This document shows positions 7,077 to 9,240 of a stretch of DNA of 9,240 nt, one piece after another. The DNA comes from Methanoregulaceae archaeon. GTDB taxonomy: Archaea > Halobacteriota > Methanomicrobia > Methanomicrobiales > Methanospirillaceae. Made by a program: the position numbers and the translations under genes. A model generated the notes under the pieces. It searched no databases and had not been told where the DNA came from. It saw nothing but the letters and a program-made list of their open reading frames with translations. Numbering within the stretch: position 1 is the first letter of the stretch; each line of letters opens with the position of its first letter. The stretch is from assembly GCA_028679325.1 (NCBI GenBank), contig JAJRBS010000187.1, positions 1 through 9,240 on the forward strand, given 5' to 3'.

Positions 7077-7119
7077 CCTTCTTCTCTAACAGTTTGAGAA
7101 TTCGGCTTACTATCATCAT
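7066..7119 (-). CDS. Possible 17-residue leader ORF upstream of the exported protein
   Basis: ATGATG at 7119-7114 opens a frame encoding MMIVSRILKLLEKKVGG and ends with TGA at 7068-7066. The start is preceded by AGGAAAGGGA (7130-7121), a better ribosome binding site than that of the long gene. The stop is followed after one base by TTG 7064, an arrangement suited to translational coupling. The peptide is basic and amphipathic. It may be a coupling leader, a small protein, or chance. Evidence is only the RBS, the ATG and the spacing. Confidence 0.35.
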   Translation of the reverse strand: MMIVSRILKLLEKKVGG

Positions 7120-7151
7120 ATCCCTTTCCTTTCGATGGTTGTATCGCCAGA

Positions 7152-7158
7152 TTTATTC
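7152..7158 (-). promoter_or_regulatory. Weak TATA-like element for the exported protein gene
   Basis: On the minus strand the sequence around here reads CGAATAAATCT, about 75-90 bases before the long gene's start and about 35 bases before the leader ORF. It is the best AT-rich match in reach, but weak. Confidence 0.25.
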
Positions 7159-7360
7159 GCCGGGACAGAGGGGAAGTCTCTCTCCGGATGCCTCCCCTGG
7201 AGGCAGGTTTTCGTTTCAGGCATCCCCAAGACCTTCTCATCCGTTGATATGGGTTCCTTTCCCGTCAGAGTACTGTTTCTCTGCATGGTTCACGAGATGA
7301 TGAACCGTGAAGCGATTCCCGTAGACAAAGCCAGAATCGGTAGCTCACAGGGATTCGATA

Positions 7361-7369
7361 CCATTATAC
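7361..7369 (+). promoter_or_regulatory. Candidate TATA box for tRNA-Ser
   Basis: CCATTATAC lies about 30-38 bases before the mature 5' end at 7399. This fits a start site a few bases upstream of the tRNA. The match to the archaeal TATA consensus is moderate. Confidence 0.45.
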
Positions 7370-7398
7370 GGACTCCGGTGAAAAATTGTTGTCCCGGT

Positions 7399-7483
7399 GC
7401 CGAGGTAGTCTAGCCCGGAAAGGCGATGGTCTCGAAAACCATTGGCGCCCTGCGCCTCGGGAGTTCAAATCTCCCCCTCGGCG
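7399..7483 (+). tRNA. tRNA-Ser, anticodon CGA
   Basis: The 85-base sequence folds as a class II tRNA. The acceptor stem is GCCGAGG (7399-7405) with CCTCGGC (7476-7482), followed by discriminator G7483. The D stem is short: GTC (7408-7410) with GGC (7422-7424). The anticodon stem is ATGGT (7426-7430) with ACCAT (7438-7442), and its loop CTCGAAA (7431-7437) places CGA at positions 34-36, reading UCG. The long variable arm GGCGC-CCT-GCGCC (within 7443-7458) and the G discriminator are serine identity features. The T arm is GGGAG/CTCCC with loop TTCAAAT. No intron and no encoded CCA, so the CCA-adding enzyme must finish it. It lies on the opposite strand to both flanking protein genes. Confidence 0.95.
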
Positions 7484-7497
7484 TTATCGAAATTATC

Positions 7498-7507
7498 TTT
7501 TTTTTTT
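7498..7507 (+). terminator. T10 terminator after tRNA-Ser
   Basis: Ten consecutive T residues begin 15 bases after the tRNA 3' end. This is the standard archaeal T-tract signal. Just beyond, GTAAAA (7511-7516) and TTTTAC (7526-7531) form a short inverted repeat lying downstream of the lipoprotein gene on the other strand. It might help end that transcript. Confidence 0.7.
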
Positions 7508-7585
7508 AATGTAAAACCTTGGAATTTTTACGAGAACATGTTTTTCTAAAATGAATAACTCGCCGATTGCGGATACTCCCCCTTT

Positions 7586-8731
7586 TCACCAGAAATCCTG
7601 CGTCGCCAGGTAATACTGCCCGTTATACGCCACCCCGACCCCCGTGTGGGTGGCATTCGGGTTCAGGATGTTCTTCCTGTTTTCGTCCAGGATGCAGGAA
7701 TTGTGATTCATCCAGAAATCCACGAGGCCACTGGCCATACCGGAGACGGTATCAGGAACTACAATGACCTCGTTCGGGCAGGACAGCTCGAACTCTCCTG
7801 CTGCCATCGGAGCGAGGTTCTCCGCTATATCCCCCGGGTACCAGATACCATTGACCTTTTTCGGGAGGGGGTAGCCGTAGGGGCTGGCTCTCGCCGCCAG
7901 GTCCTCCCCTTTGGAGTTGTTTCCCCCAAAATGCCCGGTCCTGACCATATCTTCGCTGTAGTCACGAGCAAGAAGAGCGAGTCTGTCATCCCAGATCAGA
8001 GGGGGCACCCCCCGGCTGGACCGTTCAAGATTGGTCTGGGAGAAGATCTCCCTCTCCAGGTCGTAAACAAATTGTGTTTCATTCAGAGAACCATGGGAGG
8101 CCGGGATTATCGGATATGTCCTGGTGGGTCCCGGGACTGCCGGCTGTTCCGGAGGCATTTCCTGGCCGGAGTACACGAGGATTACCGTGCCGGATGCATC
8201 CCTTATGTTCAATAATCCATCCGGCGTCGTTTCATAGGAAGAAGCATTGCGAAGATGATAGCGATAGGAATCTTCCGTTGTCCCCCACGGACTGTAACAA
8301 AATATTAAGGTGGAAAAAATGGGTTTCGTTGAAATCCCGTTCTCGCCACTGAGGTTGTACGAGTACCCATAGTGGTTGCAGCCCGAATGTCCGCCGATCG
8401 TTCCGTTTATGGCACTGAAACGAGCCGTCACTGTGACGATAGCCGGAACCATCGTGCTGTTATCCCCGAGATACGCCTCCAGTGTCCAGATCGTCCCGGT
8501 CAAGGGAAGGGAATGCGTTCCATCGCCTGGCCTGGGAGTGGATGTTGATACCGTCGTAAAATGCGATATTTCCTCGGTTGTCGGTGGCACTGTGGACTGC
8601 CGGTCCGGTTGACCAGCCTGCTGCTGCGGAATAATGCAGCCGGCCAGAAGAACGAGGATGAGAATTCCCGGAAAGAGCCACAGGAACGGAGTACTCCTCT
8701 TGCCCACCAAGATACTGAGGCGTATCACCAT
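7586..8731 (-). CDS. Lipoprotein with META (HslJ-like) and CAP/SCP domains
   Basis: This 381-residue protein has a hydrophobic leader (about 16-31) ending in the lipobox LLAGC, with C32 as the likely lipid-modified residue, so it should be anchored outside the cell. A Pro/Ser/Thr-rich linker (40-75) follows. Residues about 76-188 match the META domain: TGTIWTLEAY (78-87), GTIGGHSGCNHYGYSY (110-125) and the second cysteine C145. Residues about 222-381 match the CAP/SCP family: NLERSSRGVPPLIWDDRLA (234-252), ARDYSEDMVRTGHFG (255-269), IAENLAPM (302-309), FWMN (339-342), NRKNILNP (351-358), TGVGVAY (363-369) and ATQDF (376-380). The usual W-M-x-S-P-G-H-R stretch is altered: extra residues including C346 follow WMNH, and the expected histidine is N351. 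C318 and C346 could form a disulfide. ATG 8731 is the first start after an in-frame stop and has no clear Shine-Dalgarno site. Domain calls are firm; the function (stress, wall or protein binding) is unknown. Confidence 0.87.
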   Translation of the reverse strand: MVIRLSILVGKRSTPFLWLFPGILILVLLAGCIIPQQQAGQPDRQSTVPPTTEEISHFTTVSTSTPRPGDGTHSLPLTGTIWTLEAYLGDNSTMVPAIVTVTARFSAINGTIGGHSGCNHYGYSYNLSGENGISTKPIFSTLIFCYSPWGTTEDSYRYHLRNASSYETTPDGLLNIRDASGTVILVYSGQEMPPEQPAVPGPTRTYPIIPASHGSLNETQFVYDLEREIFSQTNLERSSRGVPPLIWDDRLALLARDYSEDMVRTGHFGGNNSKGEDLAARASPYGYPLPKKVNGIWYPGDIAENLAPMAAGEFELSCPNEVIVVPDTVSGMASGLVDFWMNHNSCILDENRKNILNPNATHTGVGVAYNGQYYLATQDFW

Positions 8732-8832
8732 GGGACTATATCATTCTGACCCCTGCTCCGGAAGGATCACAATTGCCAGAATCCATGAAGGCCGTTCGCA
8801 CAGCTATCCCGGAACGGGTGATATCATATTTA

Positions 8833-8860
8833 TCTTATAATAATACTTGTAGTATATACT
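8833..8860 (-). promoter_or_regulatory. AT-rich promoter region of the META-CAP lipoprotein gene
   Basis: On the minus strand TTATAAGA (8840-8833) is the best TATA candidate and would give a leader of about 80 bases. Immediately upstream lies the perfect 10-base palindrome AGTATATACT (8851-8860), which could be an operator or a second TATA box. Confidence 0.4.
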
Positions 8861-8865
8861 TTGTT

Positions 8866-8892
8866 TTATTTTGTTTGTTTTGTTTATTTTGT
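8866..8892. repeat. Three tandem copies of a 9-base T-rich unit
   Basis: TTATTTTGT, TTGTTTTGT and TTATTTTGT follow one another directly, inside a longer tract of almost only T and G on the + strand. It lies upstream of the lipoprotein promoter and downstream of the glycosyltransferase stop. No function is evident beyond making the DNA AT-rich. Confidence 0.6.
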
Positions 8893-8969
8893 GGCGTGGT
8901 TCTACACTTTGTCTGTTCTGATTGCGAAGACCCGGCCTGTCTTTCGTTCACGAGTGGTTAGCCAACCCT

Positions 8970-9240
8970 CTACTTATACTCCTTATGTGTGTACGACACA
9001 TTCTCACACTCGCCGCCCTTCGCAACGACGTAGTACCATTCATAAAGCGACTTGATTGTACCGAACTGTTCGTAACGGCGCATGGAGAAGAATGTCCTCA
9101 TCCGGTTGTCAAATTTGATCTTCCCCTGTTTGATCATCCGCCGGGGTATCTCCAGGTCGTCCCCGGCATCGATGCAGGCATACATGCCGGCCTTCATGAA
9201 GGCATCCATCCGGAAAGCAGTGTTGCACCCGAGGGTGTAG
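8970..9240 (-). CDS. Family 2 glycosyltransferase, C-terminal end (5' part outside window)
   Basis: The frame is open to the window edge; 89 codons plus the TAG stop at 8972-8970 are visible. They contain LGCNTAFR followed by GMYACIDAGDDLEIPRR and KIKFDNRMRTFFSMRR. This is the end of a GT-A family 2 transferase: the G-x-N-x-A-F-R acceptor-side motif, the D-D-L-E-I acidic motif that includes the likely catalytic base, and the paired arginines that usually follow. The protein ends about 25 residues later with no membrane helix in the visible part. The donor and acceptor cannot be told from this fragment. The lipoprotein gene follows on the same strand after 238 bases, which is too far to assume one operon. 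Confidence 0.82.
   Translation of the reverse strand, partial: YTLGCNTAFRMDAFMKAGMYACIDAGDDLEIPRRMIKQGKIKFDNRMRTFFSMRRYEQFGTIKSLYEWYYVVAKGGECENVSYTHKEYK

Larger units (their letters stand above)
7120..7398. other. Intergenic stretch with inverted repeats between tRNA-Ser and the exported protein gene
   Basis: The stretch contains three inverted repeats. GCCTCC (7190-7195) pairs with GGAGGC (7199-7204) around loop CCT. GGATGCC (7186-7192) pairs with GGCATCC (7219-7225) and shares three bases with the first, so the two hairpins exclude each other. CATGGTTCA (7284-7292) pairs with TGAACCGTG (7301-7309) around an 8-base loop, nine pairs with one G-T. A 92-codon + frame at 7135-7413 runs into the tRNA and is not believed. 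Function unknown; it could be the leader of the - strand gene. Confidence 0.45.

Noticed and set aside
7135..7413. 92-codon + frame ending inside tRNA-Ser
   Set aside because: It overlaps the tRNA 5' half, has no RBS and crosses the inverted repeats of the spacer.
7464..7585. tRNA-Ser 3' end as an integration (att) site
   Set aside because: I looked for a second copy of the tRNA 3' end in the window and found only a short C-rich match near 7576; there is no integrase gene.
7646..8215. 189-codon + frame opposite the META-CAP gene
   Set aside because: It is antisense to well-conserved META and CAP motifs and has no recognisable features.
8773..8961. 62-codon + frame with a hydrophobic Leu-Phe-Cys repeat
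   Set aside because: The hydrophobic stretch is just the T-rich tandem repeat read in one frame; it overlaps the promoter of the lipoprotein gene on the other strand.

Overview
The window comes from a euryarchaeal methanogen, most likely of the order Methanomicrobiales (the Methanoregula/Methanosphaerula/Methanolinea range). The evidence is a group II chaperonin (thermosome), an archaeal Nob1-type PIN/zinc-ribbon endonuclease, a GfcR-type PRTase regulator, a serine tRNA with no encoded CCA, TATA-type promoters, T-tract terminators, and exported proteins with PEGA and beta-propeller repeats. The genus is inferred and was not checked against any database.

Positions 1-3360 are a housekeeping block, all on the + strand and GC-rich (a hand-counted thermosome line is about 63% GC). 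It holds the 3' end of rtcA (RNA 3'-phosphate cyclase), nob1 overlapping it by ATGA, gfcR 22 bases later, and then a thermosome subunit gene with its own TATA box and Shine-Dalgarno site. A hairpin region with a T8 tract follows the thermosome. rtcA and nob1 both act on RNA 3' ends and are probably translationally coupled.

Positions 3361-5352 are an AT-richer region (sampled lines about 42-57% GC). A 366-base intergenic stretch precedes a secreted protein with seven propeller-like repeats and two PEGA domains. Its odd cysteine-rich tail is best explained as an out-of-frame reading of a C-terminal membrane anchor, so a frameshift near 5298 is suspected.

Positions 5355-9240 run mostly on the - strand. 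They hold an exported 573-residue protein of unknown function that is convergent with the propeller gene and 2 bases from it, a + strand tRNA-Ser(CGA) with promoter and T10 terminator, a lipoprotein joining a META domain to a CAP/SCP domain, and the C-terminal end of a family 2 glycosyltransferase. A possible 17-codon upstream ORF with a good ribosome binding site abuts the start of the unknown exported protein.

Taken together, a core information-processing/chaperone block is followed by an accessory block of cell-surface proteins. I found no CRISPR array, transposon, integrase or clear defence system. The most useful leads are the suspected frameshift, the META-CAP lipoprotein with a modified CAP active site, and the unknown exported protein with its upstream ORF.
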